From positions 39,876 to 103,875 of the forward strand of contig JAANYP010001767.1 of the NCBI GenBank assembly GCA_020465985.1: a DNA stretch of 64,000 nucleotides. Reading direction: 5' to 3'. Shown one piece after another: positions 1 through 12,800 of the stretch. The translations under genes and the position numbers were made by a program. The first letter of the stretch is position 1, and each line of letters begins with the position of its first letter. The notes under the pieces were generated by a model, which did not search any database, was not told where the DNA came from, and worked only from the letters and a program-made list of their open reading frames with translations. The stretch is from Centrapalus pauciflorus. Its lineage: Eukaryota > Streptophyta > Magnoliopsida > Asterales > Asteraceae.

Positions 1-32
1 TTATTTTCATCAATTTAAACTAATTTCCAACA
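1..32 (-). repeat. Element A 3' LTR, partial (window edge)
   Basis: Bases 1-32 match the start of the 5' LTR (36870-36893) around TTTAAATTGATGA on the minus strand. The copy begins with TG at base 32, next to a polypurine tract. The 5' copy lacks six bases after its TG (TGATTAG against TGTTGGAAATTAG). The rest lies outside the window. Confidence 0.8.
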
Positions 33-3000
33 ATCTCCCCCTTTGATGAAAGATAATGAGTCTTCAGTCTGAGTTTCATCTCAAATCTTCGAATACTCTT
101 TTTGTTCGTTAGCCTCCATTCAATCTTTGAGATGAACTCCACTATCAGCTTCCTGTCATTCACGCTTAGACCTTCTTTCTTTGACTTTCTCTTCTTGTCA
201 GCAGCCAGTCTTCCTTTTAAACCAGACAATACTTTCAGCAATGTTTCATCACAAAACTTGTTCAGCTCTATACCCCGCATGGCTCTCAACTTTTGATCTT
301 TATCTTTATAAATCACCATTGGGTGCTTAGTCATAACCACTTGATATTCTTTCAAATTTTCCATGTACTTGATGAAACGATTTGGTGCAGTTATGTTTAT
401 TTTCCTCATCCCTCGCTCAACACCGATATGAAGATCTTGCACAGACATGAGAACCAGTTTAGTGTGCATAAAATGAAATAATGTCTTTAGTGCAAATCTA
501 CAGTTTTCATCTCTCTTGTTCTGGCAAAGTTCATCAAACAGATCTTCTATCTCCACAAGATTCATGTTGAACATATCAGCTTCGGTGAAAACATGTGTGT
601 TCCCATCAGTTCTGGTCACTGTAAATGTCAGATGAAACACTTTCACAAACCTATCCTTTTCTATCTTCACCAAATCCACAATTCCGAACTCACTCATTAC
701 TTTGTCAATTGGTTGAGTCTTATTCTGTAGAAAGAGAGCATAATTCGCTAGATTCGGCATGTTCGACTCTAAGACTCTGAACAGTTTCAAGAAAGTGCAT
801 GGAGCTTGCTTCTTGCAAAAAATCTTCATTTCAAGATGATCTTCGAGGAATGGAAGCTTATTTCTTCTTATGCATTCATCATTTTGTTTTGCTGATAAAT
901 CCAACACTTTGATCTTTTTCTTACTCACTTCATATTCATTTAGCAGAGTCAACATATCATTAACTTCTTTCTGAACAACCTCCTGAACTGCAAACCTTAA
1001 CTGATGTTGTCTGTGAGGTTCATCAGCCAAAATGTAATTGTTGAAAAACTATTCCATAATCTCCACTTCATTCAACTCTTTCATTACAGGAGGCATCACA
1101 TTCTCAATCGGAAAGGGATCAAACTCTTCTTTGATAGTAACCGCCACCTCAGGCTTTTCAACCGTTGGTGTCGGTACATCATCCCTCAAAATTTCCTTAA
1201 CCAGCTCTTCCTCCTCCTCTAGCCTTTCAGCTCTTAAAGATATATCAGTCAAGTCAAGCATATCATTATCGTCAGATATCTCAATTCTTTCTCAGTCCCC
1301 TCAATTATTAACGCTTGACCTTGTTCATCATTGTCAGAGTCATCATATTCTTCAAAATTGTAGATACCAGATTGAATACTTAGAGGAACCGGAACATCTT
1401 CGTATAGAATCAATCCCAGCTCACTCTGAGCATTAACAGCTTTATCCTTTGAGCTCCCAACTTCTCCAACATCTTCTCCTCATGTCTCTTTTTCTTTCTC
1501 AGTATACGCAATCAGCTGAAGTCCAGTATCCTGTTCTCCAAGCTTCCTCCTCTTCTCTCCCTCATGAGGAGCATCATCGGAGTCTTCATCATGCTCATCA
1601 TGCTTACGCTTAGGAGCTGAAGCTTGAGCTTTGCATGCTTGATCAACATCTGATACCCTTTCTAACAATGATCCTAAATCACTGATAACTGTAGATTCTA
1701 AGCCAATCATCCTTTCCCTCATCTCATCAACCTGGTCATAACAAAAGTCTCAAAGCTCATCAATAGATTGTTGTGGATCTCTGTCTTTACCCCCCTTTAC
1801 CAACAGACTTTCCCTTTAACAATTTCTGAATATTAGACATTTGGCTCATCATTTCAGTGAACTGATTCGTCATCTGTGTTGTAACTCCACCAATGGCTTC
1901 ATTGAGTTTATCTTCGGTAACAAAGGGTGACATTCTAACCACTGGGTTACCTAGACTTCTAGTTGACACAACAGTAGAACTTGTAAAAAGAAATTCTGTG
2001 CGGCCGGTGCTCAGAGTTGGAAAAGTGGTAGCTCTGACCAGACTTTCAACTACTTCAAGTGACGGAGTAACAAATGCTTCCGACACTATAGTTGTTCTAG
2101 CAGGGACACGAAGTCCTTCTGCAGTTACTCCAGCGGATGGAGTGGACGCAAGTGTCCTAAATTGTATAGGAGCTATGACATGTGCATTAGAAATTGTACA
2201 CTTGGGCGGCTATGTACTTTGTTCAATATCCATATTATCCAAAGGATACCAGGATAGATCATGTGAAAATTTCCGGTGTGAAATTGAGACACCTTCTTGT
2301 TGAGAAGAAGGTGAGTAGCTGGTGGGGTGTGCAATTATCGGTGGGGTACTGACTATTTCAATGCTAACTCTCTCATGAGAGCTAACAGCAGATGTGGTTT
2401 CATCCCGGCTTTCAAGGCTTGGGATCTCCCTCATACACAGCCTCGCAATCTCAACAATATCAATCTCCGATAAAGTTTCAGGTTGAGAAAATTCAATCAT
2501 ACCCGCACCTCCCAAAATATCATCATTATCCTCATCAGCAGCATCATCATCATATGCTCCCTCATTTCCACCTTCAGCAATATTAGATATGGTATGCTCA
2601 AAATCCGTCTCCTCTCACCTCCCTTCACTTGCTCCATATCTCCCTCAATATCAGATTGGCTTCCATGAACATTAGCCCATTGCTGATGTTCCTGCTCACC
2701 TAAAACTCATTGGGTAAGAAAACTTGGTTCTTGCATTTCTATAAAAGCTTAATCTATACGATACCATCTTACACTCTCAGCCTCTTTATGAGCATATTTA
2801 AGCAAAGATTCTGGAATTGGCATAACATTGGCATTAGGTGCATCTTGAACACTATGATGGCTCATCATCACGTAATCCGGGCATTTTTTAGCATTAGATC
2901 TCTTCGGTAATTTCTCATTAGCCCTTAGAATACCTCTGATCAAACTTTGAATAAACCTTTGAAGCGACACAAACTTCCTTGCTCTGTTGGTAGTCTTAAC

Positions 3001-3732
3001 CAATACAATTTCCTTCAGGTCTTCCCATATGCATTGTGCATAATCATAGTGTTTGTTGAAGGCAATACCATGAAAAAGCCTTAAGCAATGGATGTTTCCT
3101 CTATCTATGCCTGTATGTTTGGAGGTCATACACATGTTGATGATCCCAAACATGGTATACCATTCTCCATTCAAACCGTTTAGATGAAACTTTGAACTTT
3201 TTGGCAAGGGTTTGGAGTAGCCCAGGCAGATCAGATCATGACATAAGTCCTCATCAGAAACAAAATCTTCAAAGTCTGCCAGTTCTGGGAAGTTCACTGT
3301 GTCAATTCGTCTTGGTAGGAACAAATTATAAAGGAGTCTGGCTAAAGTTATTTTGGCCTTGAATTGATCAATTTTAACTTTGAAATGGTGATCTCCTTCA
3401 GCAGGCACAAATTTTATGGTATGCCAGAATTGGTTTAGATATACCAGAGGAATGGAAGGCTTGTATTTCAATAGATATCCAAGAGGGTTTCCTTAAAGGA
3501 ATTCAATAATGATAGGATGGCTCACTTTAATGACACTCGGATCAAATCTATGATTATTATCAAGAAGGGATATGCAATACTTAGATTTGACCAATTGAGT
3601 TTCAGGTATTGGTGATGAAGGTGATGGTCGGGTAACAGATGTTGATTTAACTAGTTTTGAGACCAATGTATGGTTTGAGGATGAATGTGAATCTGAGGAA
3701 CTAGAATTTTGGGTGGGGACTTAGGATGCCAT
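20..3732 (-). pseudogene. Element A 3' accessory (env-position) gene, broken
   Basis: Long gene between pol and the 3' LTR, starting at ATG 3732, seven bases after a splice acceptor. The parts in order are: a Ser-rich N-terminus; a conserved globular segment (about 3500-2750) with FWHT, KVKIDQFKAKITLARLLY and a later block of aromatic and basic residues; an acidic and Met-rich linker; a Thr/Ser-rich region; a coiled-coil-like stretch near 1800-1900; an acidic/KRK region (1480-1720); and an intact C-terminal block (1030-20) with TRTDGNTHVF and MRGIELNKFCDETL. In-frame stops (for example at codon 4 and after IIIEFL) and frameshifts divide it. The N-terminal part resembles a plant transposon-protein domain also seen in B and C. 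I recall similar C-terminal blocks from Asteraceae retroelement gene models, unverified. Function unknown; no transmembrane or envelope signature is clear. Confidence 0.75.
33..44 (-). promoter_or_regulatory. Element A polypurine tract
   Basis: The minus strand reads AAAGGGGGAGAT directly before the LTR TG, the classic plus-strand priming site. It also lies inside the coding end of the accessory gene, which reads SSKGEIVGN across the tract and stops inside the LTR at 20-22. Confidence 0.85.
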
Positions 3733-3739
3733 TTGTTTC

Positions 3740-5001
3740 CTGTAAAAATAACAAACATGTTAGAAATGACAGAAAAACAAATTTAATCCAGTTGCTAGAA
3801 AAATAATACATTCAACGAGAAATTAGAAAAATATATGTTTTATTGTTTAAAGCATCGGGATTCCAGACAATAATAATAAAATATTATTGTTAGGATTCCA
3901 AAGTCAATCGTTAAGAGACTAATGTTAATAAAACATAGATTTTAAAATTTCTTGAAAAATGTGAAATTTCTCTGAAAAATTAAAATTCCACCACACTTAG
4001 AAAAATTTTGATAATTTTGGCATGAAACTCGAATTAAGAAAGAATAAACTCGAATGAGTCTATAACTTTCTCGAATGACATGGAACCCAACTCGAATAAC
4101 CCTTATTCAAACTCGATTGACTAAGTGATAAACTCGAATGAAAAGTGATGTTTCTCGAAAGAAGTGATATCAAACTTGAATTGTTCTTATAACTTTCTCG
4201 ATTAACATTTGAACCAACTCGAAATAGAATGAAGTTTTCTCGAATTATATGAGAATCGAGTTGGAAGTACTTGAAAACATTTCCAATCCATTTCTAACAA
4301 ACTCGTATGAAGAAGGACTTTTCTCGAACAAAGCATTGGCCCAACTCGGATGAAACATAAACTTTCTCCGGCCATGTTTCAACCGAGTTTGATGACTCAT
4401 AAGTTTTCTAAGTCCTAATTCTATCAAACTCGATTGAACCTACATTTTTTTTCGATATGTTCTTTTTCCAACTCGATACACACTTAGTGTTTCCTCGATT
4501 ATATTGATGTCCAACTCGATAAAAACTAGAAATTTTTCTATAAACTCTTTTGATCGAGTTTTGAACATAAAAAGATTTCTAAGTCCCAAACAACACTGAA
4601 ATTTCAAAAATTATTCAAGGGACATTTTGACCTATCTTTTACACTATCCCTTTTGAAATATGATTTTGAACATATTTCGTTTACTGAAGTTTTTCCAAAA
4701 ACAACATCTACTCCAATTAAAATCCAAATTTCAGGTTGTTCAAGAACTCGAAAACTCTTGAAGTTTAAATTCAAATTAAATGTCGTGTGTTTTGAAATTG
4801 AACTTGAAATTTGATTTTCAAGTTCATCTGATGAGTATTAACACTAACACACTTTCAAATCCAGATATAAACCACAAATTCAACATAACACATATACACA
4901 TACTGATACACCAAGAACACACAGTTAACAAAAAATTAACATAAAACTCAAAAATTAAACTGAAAAATTCAACAATATTAATATGAAACTGATATACTTA
5001 C
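3740..5001 (-). other. Putative intron upstream of the element A accessory gene
   Basis: A good donor (CAATTT then GTAAGT at 5001-4996) and a good acceptor (pyrimidine-rich, TTTTTACAG ending at 3740) bound a 1262-bp AT-rich stretch without coding potential. The acceptor is seven bases before the accessory ATG. The intron contains the TCGAA-core array at 4020-4560. This is inferred from splice consensus only. Confidence 0.55.
4020..4560 (-). repeat. TCGAA-core short-repeat array, element A intron
   Basis: About two dozen copies of CTCGAA, AACTCGAT and variants (plus-strand reading) recur every 15-30 bp. They are not exact tandem copies; only the short core is kept while the spacers differ. 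The same word arrays the leader of A at 35640-36180. Confidence 0.8.
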
Positions 5002-5150
5002 AAATTGCAACAAAGATTTGAAAACCTTCACAGATTTGTGGATTGCTTCTTGATTAAGAAAGTTTGAGAGAGTTTTATGAAGAAAGAGGAACAGTACACC
5101 GGTTTTTCGAAAAAATTGAAATCTGAATTCAAAATTAAAATTTATAAGGA
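5002..5150 (-). promoter_or_regulatory. Promoter-like sequence and leader exon for the accessory gene
   Basis: On the minus strand a TATA-like TTATAAATT (5147-5139) is followed by a pyrimidine-rich leader (CTCTTTCTTC, ACTCTCTCAAAC) that runs into the donor at 5002. The layout resembles a plant promoter plus a non-coding first exon of roughly 100 bases. Inferred; splicing from the LTR transcript is the alternative. Confidence 0.45.
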
Positions 5151-5649
5151 TTTTCGAATTTTGAAAATACCCGGCCCACTAAACATTTTTCTAAAACTTC
5201 TCATTTCGCTTTTAAAGCCTATTTAACATATAATCAATCCACTCACAAAACAAAACAAAACAAAATTGTAGCAAAAAAAATTTTAACATCACAAAAATTA
5301 AAAAAAATTAAGCAAACAAAAACAACAAAAAATAAACTAAAAAAATATAACTAAACAAAAATCCAAGATAAAAACATATGCTCCCTCTCCAATTTTTCAT
5401 TTGAGCTCCCCCTCAGATGTATAACACTTTTTATGTCTCCTCCCCATACAATTTATCAAAAAAAATTTTATCAGATATTCAATATATCAGATAAATAATT
5501 TCTTGTTTGCTGCCCCTGCACATGACAATCCGACTCTGTTAAATCTTAGAAAAACTAAAAGTTTAAATCACATGAGATTAACAACAATTTAAATCAAGTA
5601 AAAAATTGTAAAAGTAAAATTATATTGTGTAACAGCTGAATTTTTAAAT
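5151..5649 (-). other. Non-coding spacer after element A pol, with purine tracts
   Basis: AT-rich, no ORF. Three polypurine-tract-like runs lie at 5390-5447 (minus strand GAGGGGGAGCT, GGAGAGGGAG and GGGGAGGAGA). These may be extra or relic plus-strand primers. Confidence 0.6.
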
Positions 5650-8411
5650 CTAACGATTCAACATACCCAATTTGTATACCAAAAAATTAAATCGTTTTTC
5701 ATCTAACGTTTTGGTAAACAAATCATCTAGTTGATATTCAGATGGTACAAAATATAGTTCTACGTTACCATTTCTCAACATGATTTTTTATAAAATGATA
5801 CCAGATATCATTATGCTTAGTTTTTGAGTGTTGCATAGGATTTGAAGCAATTGTAATTGCACTATGAGAATCATAATATATGGGAATCTTTTGAGGTGTA
5901 AACCTGTAGTCTCTGAGTTGGCTCTTCATCCACAACACTTGTGAACAGCATGATGATATTGCAATATATTCAGCTTTTACTGTTGATAGAGACACACAGT
6001 GTTGCTTTTTGGATGACCAGCAGACAGGTTTGTCACCAAGAAATTGTAGTGCTCCTAATGTACTTTTCCGATCCATTTTAGCACATGCATGATCAGCATC
6101 AGAGAAGGCAGTTAATGTAAAAGATGATTACCTGAGATACCACAAACCTAAGTTTGGAATTCCGTTCAGATATCTTAATATTCGTTTGGCAGCAGCCAAA
6201 TGTGATTCTTTTGGATGTGCTTGATATCTAGCACAGACACATGTAGCAAACATAATATCCAGTCTACTTGCAGTTAAGTACATTAATGACCTAATTATCC
6301 CTTGATAATGAGGTACATCCACAGGTTTCCCTGAAATGTCATCATCGAGTTTAGATTTTGAATCCGGAGCCATGAGAGTTTTCATGGGTGTACTATTTAC
6401 CATGTTAAACTTCTTTAACATGTCTTGAATGTACTTTTACTGATCGATGAAAATGTCATCACTCAGTTGTTTTACTTGTAGACCCAAGAAAAAATTTATT
6501 TCTCCCATCATGCTCATTTCAAACTTTAGGGACATTAAAAATGCAAACTTTTTGCAAAACTCAGTATTTGTTGACCCAAATATTATATCGTCCACATGTA
6601 TCTGTATAACTATGATATCGGGACCCTGACGTTTAATAAATAGGATAGTATCCACTACACCTTTGTTGAAGCCACATTTCAAAAGATAATTTGAAAGTGC
6701 ATCGTACCAAGCTCGGGGTGCTTGTTTTAGGCCATACAGTGATTTGTCTAAAATATATACATGATCCGGCTTTGAAGGATCAGTAAATCCTTCGGGCTGA
6801 TATGTATATACTTCATCGGTTAACTTCCCATTTAAAAATGCAGTTTTTACATACATTTGATATACAGTAAAGTTTTTATGTGCAGCAAACGCCAAAAACA
6901 TTCTAATCGCTTCAATCCTGGCAACAGGGGCAAAAGTCTCGTCATAATCGATTCCCTCCTGCTGACTGTATCCTTTGGCTATGAGGCGTGCTTTGTTTCG
7001 AATGATGACTCTGTGTTCATCTTTCTTATTTTTGAAGATCCAGTTCGTGCCAATGATAGATTTGTCCTTTAGTCTTTCCACCAATCTCCATGCCTTCAAC
7101 ATTTCAAACTGATTGAGCTCCTCTTGCATAGCTACAATCCAGTCTGCATCCAGAAGAGCTTCTTTCACCGTCTTTGGCTCGATCTTGCTCAAAAAATTTG
7201 AGAAGAGACATTCGTTCATGGTAGCTCTGCGGGTTTTTACTGAGGCAGAGGGATCACCAATTATGTTTTCTGGTGGATGATTCCTTGTCCATTTGAACGT
7301 ATGAGGGTAAGATTGAAGTTAGTCTTGATTGGGATTCAAGTCCAGGTAGGGAATTCGAGGATTTGTTTCAGATGTTGATGGGACATCAATTGAGGTGGGA
7401 ATTTCTGAATTTTCAGAATTCAAGGGAGTTTCAAAAGATTCTAGTGCTTGGATTGGTTGTACACTATCAACAAGTATGTGTACATCGGTCATTGAAACCT
7501 ATCCAGTATCTTCATAAATCGGTTGGTGCGAATAATCAAAGACTACGACCAGATCTTCAGTAATCCTGTCAGGAACAAAATTTGGAACATTAGATTTGGT
7601 CTTTTCAAAGTAGTATTCATAAAAACTTTCAAAAAGTTTATTAAGATCATTCATTTCATATTTTTGCTCCGTTGACTTCACTGAAGTCGACTATTTATGT
7701 TTGGGTCCTGAACTAGCGTATTCAGGAGCCATTACAATTCATTCATCAAATTTGACATTTACACTCTCTTTGACAGTCTTCATACGCTTATTGTAGACTT
7801 GAAAAGCTACAGATTCTTTTGAGTATCCAATGAACATGCCTTCGTCAGTGTTCTGATTAAACTTTCCCAAGTTGTCTGTGTCATTCAGGATAAAACACCT
7901 GCATCCAAAAACATGGAAAAATTTAACATTAGGAACTTGTTTGTTAATCAGTTTGTAGAGTGTCTTTCCGAATATTTTATTGATGATCGATCTGTTCTAG
8001 GTAAAGCACGCGGTTGCTACAGCTTCAGCCCAGAGAAATAATGGCAGATTAGAGTAAGCAAGCATAGTCCGAGTAGATTCCACAAGTGTGTGGTTTCGTC
8101 TTTCAACGACGCCATTTTGTTGTGGGGTACGAGCTGCCAAATATTAATGAGTTATCCCAACAGAACTCAGAAATGTCTTGAGTGACTTATTCTTGAATTC
8201 TGTACCATTATCAGAGCTAATGGTCTGAACCGATAACTGTAACTTAACTTGAATTTTGCGAATGAAGTCAATAATGATCTCGGTAGCATCAGATTTGGAT
8301 CTCAGGAAGAATACCTATGTGAATAATGAATAGTCATTAAGTATGACCAACGTATCTTTTCTTATTGATACTCTGTACCCGCATAGGTCCGTACGAGTCC
8401 ATATGGAGTAG
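5650..8411 (-). pseudogene. Element A pol: integrase C-terminal part, RT and RNase H
   Basis: This is the 3' part of the Copia polyprotein. From high to low coordinates: the integrase core with NDYS, SDNGTEFKN and ARTPQQNGVVERRN (D, D and E present); the integrase C-terminus; RT (7219-6128) with KTAFLNG and HVDDIIFGS; and RNase H (6070-5650) with SDADHA and KAEYIA, ending LVYKLGMLNR then TAG at 5650. Breaks: in-frame stops in the integrase (FT-stop-VFF, TH-stop-YLAA, FT-stop-NRS), stops at about 6437 and 6128, and one extra T near 5772 that shifts the RNase H end. The first RT catalytic Asp is Tyr (QMYVKTAF). The upstream integrase half is at 18875-19410, separated by insertion B. Confidence 0.9.
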
Positions 8412-9541
8412 TGTAGGTCCCGAGAGGTTCCCAAAGTATATAGCTTTAAGCTGTAGAGGGGGGGGGGGGGTGAATACAGCTATTTAAAAACTACACACTA
8501 TTTTCTCAATGTTTGTATGTATTATCAACAAGTTGTTAATTACAAACAAGCTTGAATGCGGAAAGGTTCAAGCTAAGATGACAGATAGAACATTATGTTC
8601 ACTAGTATAAGACAGACTCAAACTAGTTTACAATGAATACACTCACTAAGAAGCACTCACTGTGTTTACAAGACTCAGAGGGACAGCTTATGTAGAACAG
8701 CTTAGACACAAAGAAACTGTATTACACAGGCAGGCTTGCATGCATGAAAAACACACTTGCACGTTCACTCTTGGCTTCAGCACTTAGCTTTTTGGCTTAA
8801 TCTTTCTGACCTTAGAAGCTTCCTTTTATACTCACTCAGAGGATCTAAGAGAAGTTTCTTCATTGGACGGAATGAAAAAGGAGAAGTCTTGTTGAAAAGA
8901 CAACATAACCTTTTCTGCACTTTCTGAAAAGCAGACTTGTCTTCTTGTGTGCAGAACTTTTGTCTTTTCACTTTGTCTACTGTTGCATTGCCTTTAACTA
9001 AATAAGGAATGTCAAATTTGCGTTGTTCTTCCTTGTAAAGGCCTATTTTGATATAAGAAAAAGGTCTGTCACCCTTTTTCAAATAACCTTTTGTCTTCAT
9101 GTAACAGAACAGCTTGGGCAGGCTGAGCAGTTCTGATTTCCACTTTGTCTTCGACTTTGTAAACTGATCTTGTAGCCAAAAACAATACATGAGGACTTGG
9201 AAACACATTCCATAAAGTGTTTAGCCTGTTCACAAAGAACAGGTTCTGTTCACAAAGAACAGAACACTTGTAAACTGCCCAAGCTGCTCATCAGTATAGA
9301 GCAGCGTAGACAGTTTATGTCCAGCCTGTTCAGCAGACTGAACAACTTGAACAAAACTGTCTTTGTTGCAACACATGCAACTCATAGAACAGCTTTAGGC
9401 TGATATTGCAAATCATTTTCTGGTTTCAATAAAGCATATAACAGGCCTTAAATTCAACCTTCAAAAGCATCAACATGTTTGATTAATAATCTCCCCCTCA
9501 GATGCAGAACAGGTTTGACTGAGGCCTTTTTGTGCCTAACA
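8412..9541 (-). repeat. Element B 3' LTR
   Basis: 1130 bp, matching 17748-18874 end to end. A G run of 13 (8458-8470) replaces GTGGGGG of the other LTR. It contains a cluster of short perfect hairpins (9225-9344) and, 40-60 bases inside its transcription-sense start, a GAGGGGGAGATT purine tract. A 143-codon ORF on the minus strand (9208-8777) is not kept at full length in the other LTR and is probably fortuitous. Confidence 0.95.
9225..9344. repeat. Hairpin cluster in the element B LTR
   Basis: Two adjacent hairpins share the loop ACAAA: CCTGTTC/GAACAGG (9225-9243) and TTCTGTTC/GAACAGAA (9244-9264). Next come GCTGCTC/GAGCAGC (9287-9306) and GTTCAG/CTGAAC (9328-9343). The same set is at 18559-18680 in the other LTR with one stem mismatch. 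Confidence 0.8.
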
Positions 9542-9554
9542 ATCTCCCCCTATT
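9542..9554 (-). promoter_or_regulatory. Element B polypurine tract
   Basis: The minus strand reads AATAGGGGGAGAT immediately before the LTR start TGTTAGGC. Normal plus-strand primer position. Confidence 0.85.
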
Positions 9555-9886
9555 TGCAATAACCAGTCTAAGCTGGCCTTTTCAAAAGTCACTATATATT
9601 TTTACAGTACATTTGTTGAAATAGAATTACAACATCAACATAAAGTAAAAGATCAGTTTATATATACTGATTTTTAATTACATTAGAACAACACATGTTC
9701 TTACAAAAGTACAACTAATGTACTGATGTATATTACAACTGATGTAAAAGAGAAAATTACAACATATGTAAATAAAGTACAATTAATGTACATTGAACTG
9801 TTTTTGTTAGGAGCAGAAAATGGTAAGCCTGTCCAACTAATGGACAACTTCCATTCTTCACCTGCCCAGATGGCAGATGGACTTCA

Positions 9887-12800
9887 TCACTCTGTAGGGG
9901 GAACCTGAAACATCTTTTCTAGCTCTTCCCTTGTATCCTCAAGTTCTTGAACTTCACTTCTTATTATCATGAACTTGGGATCATCAAGTTCACCTCTTTC
10001 AAAGAAGCCTCTGAGCTGATCCCAGATGGCTGCTCTCCACTTTGTATAGATCTGAAGCTCTTTGAAAGCATTTCTTCTGAGTTAAGGGATCTACAAAAAA
10101 TGCCCCCAGCTCAGGCTCTTCAATAATCTTGCCATCTTCAAACTTTATTCCACTAGGCAGGCTGTGATCAACTCCCTTCATTTCAATGGCATAATCGCCT
10201 TGTTCAATCAGTGCAAGGAGTACTTCCATTTCAGTGTCCTTCCTTGTCCTCCTGACCTTAATTTTTGGATGTGTCACAAAGACACCTTCACTAACTTCTT
10301 TGGAGATCAGGACAAGGTTCTTTACTCTCTCCATTAGTTTCTTGACATATGCCCTGATTGTCTTAGCCGTTTCTGACTTTGATTCACTCAGGGCAACTGC
10401 CAGCTCAATCCATTCTCTGTACCCCATCTGTGCTACGTCAGTGTAGTCATATGTTTCTAATTCTGGGTCTGCTGCACCCATCCTTATTATTTTCAACTTC
10501 CACTGACTGCCTTTTCTTGATATAGGGACAACTTTGACAATTGCTTCCTTGGCAAGCCTTCTTTCAGCAACATCTTGAAATTTTTTCTTTGCCAGGTTGT
10601 CAAAATGAAACTGAGCTCTTGCATGAGGCACTGTAGGCTTGGTCACTGAAACCATAGTACCTTTTTCCTTCTCTGCTTCCTTCTCCCCTGCTGATCCCTT
10701 AGCAGCTTCCAATATTTTCTTTTGCACTTCCAGAGTGGACATTTTAACTTTCTTTGCTTCTTGAAGTGCAAAAGATTTGGCAGCTTTGGCAGACTCTTCT
10801 TCTTTTCTAAGAACTTCCAGGGCTTGAAGCTGTTCTTCGCTAAACTCAAAATATTTGTGCATAGGAAGACCCATTTCTTTGGCCCTGGCTTTGTGAAATT
10901 GGATTTCTGCTACTTTCTGCTGTTGAGGATCAGTTGCTGCTTTTTCTTTACCCTTAGCTGCTGTAGTGACAGCAGCTTCAGGACTTTCCTCCTCCTCCTC
11001 TTCTTCTTCTAAGATCAGATGCCTCCTTCTGCTGCTTGGCCTGCCCTCAGGAATAGTTTACTCCCCCTTAGACTGAGCAGGGATTGGAGATTCAACCTGA
11101 GTAGACTAAGCAGCATGAGAGGCACCTTCCAGTGTACATGTTGAAGCTCCTGCTTGTTGACCAGTTTGTGCTGCAGGCACTGGTTTCTCCTTAGGAGAAG
11201 AAGTTTTCTCCCCCTTAGACTTAGTCTTAGAGGCAGACGACTTCTCCCCCATTGAAGGAGATGGACCAACACCTTCAACACCCGGTCTGCCTGAAGACAC
11301 AAAGTCATCAGGCTTACCAGCAGTTTTGGCAGCAGGCCTGGGGCCAACAAGGCTATTCACTAAGAATGCCAAGTTGTCCTTCACCTCTGCAAGCTGGGTA
11401 AGGCAGGACTAAAGAGAAGAGGATTGTGTATCAGTAAGGGAGGTCAGCTTAACAAGGTTTTCCCTATCAGACTCGGTGAACAGCAAACTTTGAAGCTGTA
11501 CAAGATGTAATTCGAGAGAATCTTGCACATCAGCAAGGTTTGATGACACAGAATTTGAAAGAGAGCTAATAAGGGTGTTCAAGCTGGCCAAAGTATTAGG
11601 AAGATTAGTGTTGCAAGAAGTCAGGAGAGATGACAGCTGTTGAGAAATAGCTGTTATTGAGGACACAGAGTCCTGTTGCAGTGAAAGAATGGAGTAGAGG
11701 GAGTTGGACACATTTTGCAGCTGTGCAGTGAGTGCAAGCAGCTGTGGAGAAGTATCTGTTTGTGGAGTAGCAGGGAAGGGGTATTTGAACAAATCAAAGA
11801 ACCCCTTAAGCTGTTCAGACATAGAGTATAAAATAATAGAGGGTAGAGAGGTCATAGCAGTTTCCAAAGAACCAACTTTGTTGGTCAGCAGAGAAAGTTG
11901 ATCCTTCAAAGGCAGGTCTTTGGGAGATGGAGGGGTATGGGTTGACTGTTTAGATTGGGTAGATGGAGAAGATGATGATGAGGCTGGTGTATGAGGGTGT
12001 GATTGAGAGGGAAGAGGAACATTCGAAAGAAGCTCCATAGCTTGGGCAAAAGTAATGTGGCCCAGCTTGGAGGGGTCAAAGGGTCCTTCAGCAGCGGCTG
12101 TAGCTGCATCACCAGGAAGAGAGGTTGATGTTTGGGGCCTTTCAGATGCTGCTTGTGTTGCAACATCTTCATGAAGACCAGTGGTGGTTCCCTCTACAGT
12201 GCATTGGTTTAAAAGCACCTCATCATTGGGAGATGGGATATGCATTTCAACATCAGCAGTGGTGAAACCTGCTGATGGAGTTTGCATGGAGGGAGCAGCC
12301 TCACCAGAGGGATGGTATGATCCCTGAGGTTTATCAGCTTGGGTGATTGGTCCCTCAACAGCTGTTTGGTGTAGAACAGCTGTATCATGGGGAGCAGAAG
12401 TTGAAGGCTAATCTGCTGGTTGGTCTAGACCAGCAGGTTTGACACCTTGTGCAGACTCAGGGTGTGAAGAAGTTTGAGTGGGGGACAGTGTGGACGCAGT
12501 GTGGAGTGGAGAGGGCTCCTGTCTTTCAATATCCTCGGCCTGTTGGGAGGCTTGGATAGTTGATGTGGCTATCTCCGTTTGTATAACTGGTTCCTGTTGG
12601 GAGGAACCAGAGGGTCTAGGCTGACTCTGGGTAGACTCAGACTGGAGTGAAGCATGCTCCAATTGGGCTGAACCTTCTCCCAATATAGGAGAGGCAGCAA
12701 GGGTTGCTTCTTTTACAACTGAACCCTGTTGGGAGGCAACAGAGGAGGTAGATGTTTTGGCTGGTTTCTTTTTGGAGATGGATTTTCGTTGATAGTAAAA

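Noticed and set aside
20..1030. 336-codon minus-strand ORF as a host gene
   Set aside because: It reads through the polypurine tract into the LTR and is the C-terminus of the element A accessory gene.
8777..9208. 143-codon ORF inside the B LTR
   Set aside because: The other LTR (18248-18433) breaks it; no recognisable domain; it overlaps hairpins and LTR signals.
11106..12287. Separate genes in the B accessory region
   Set aside because: All pieces are in one frame separated by single stops, so one gene with nonsense mutations is simpler.
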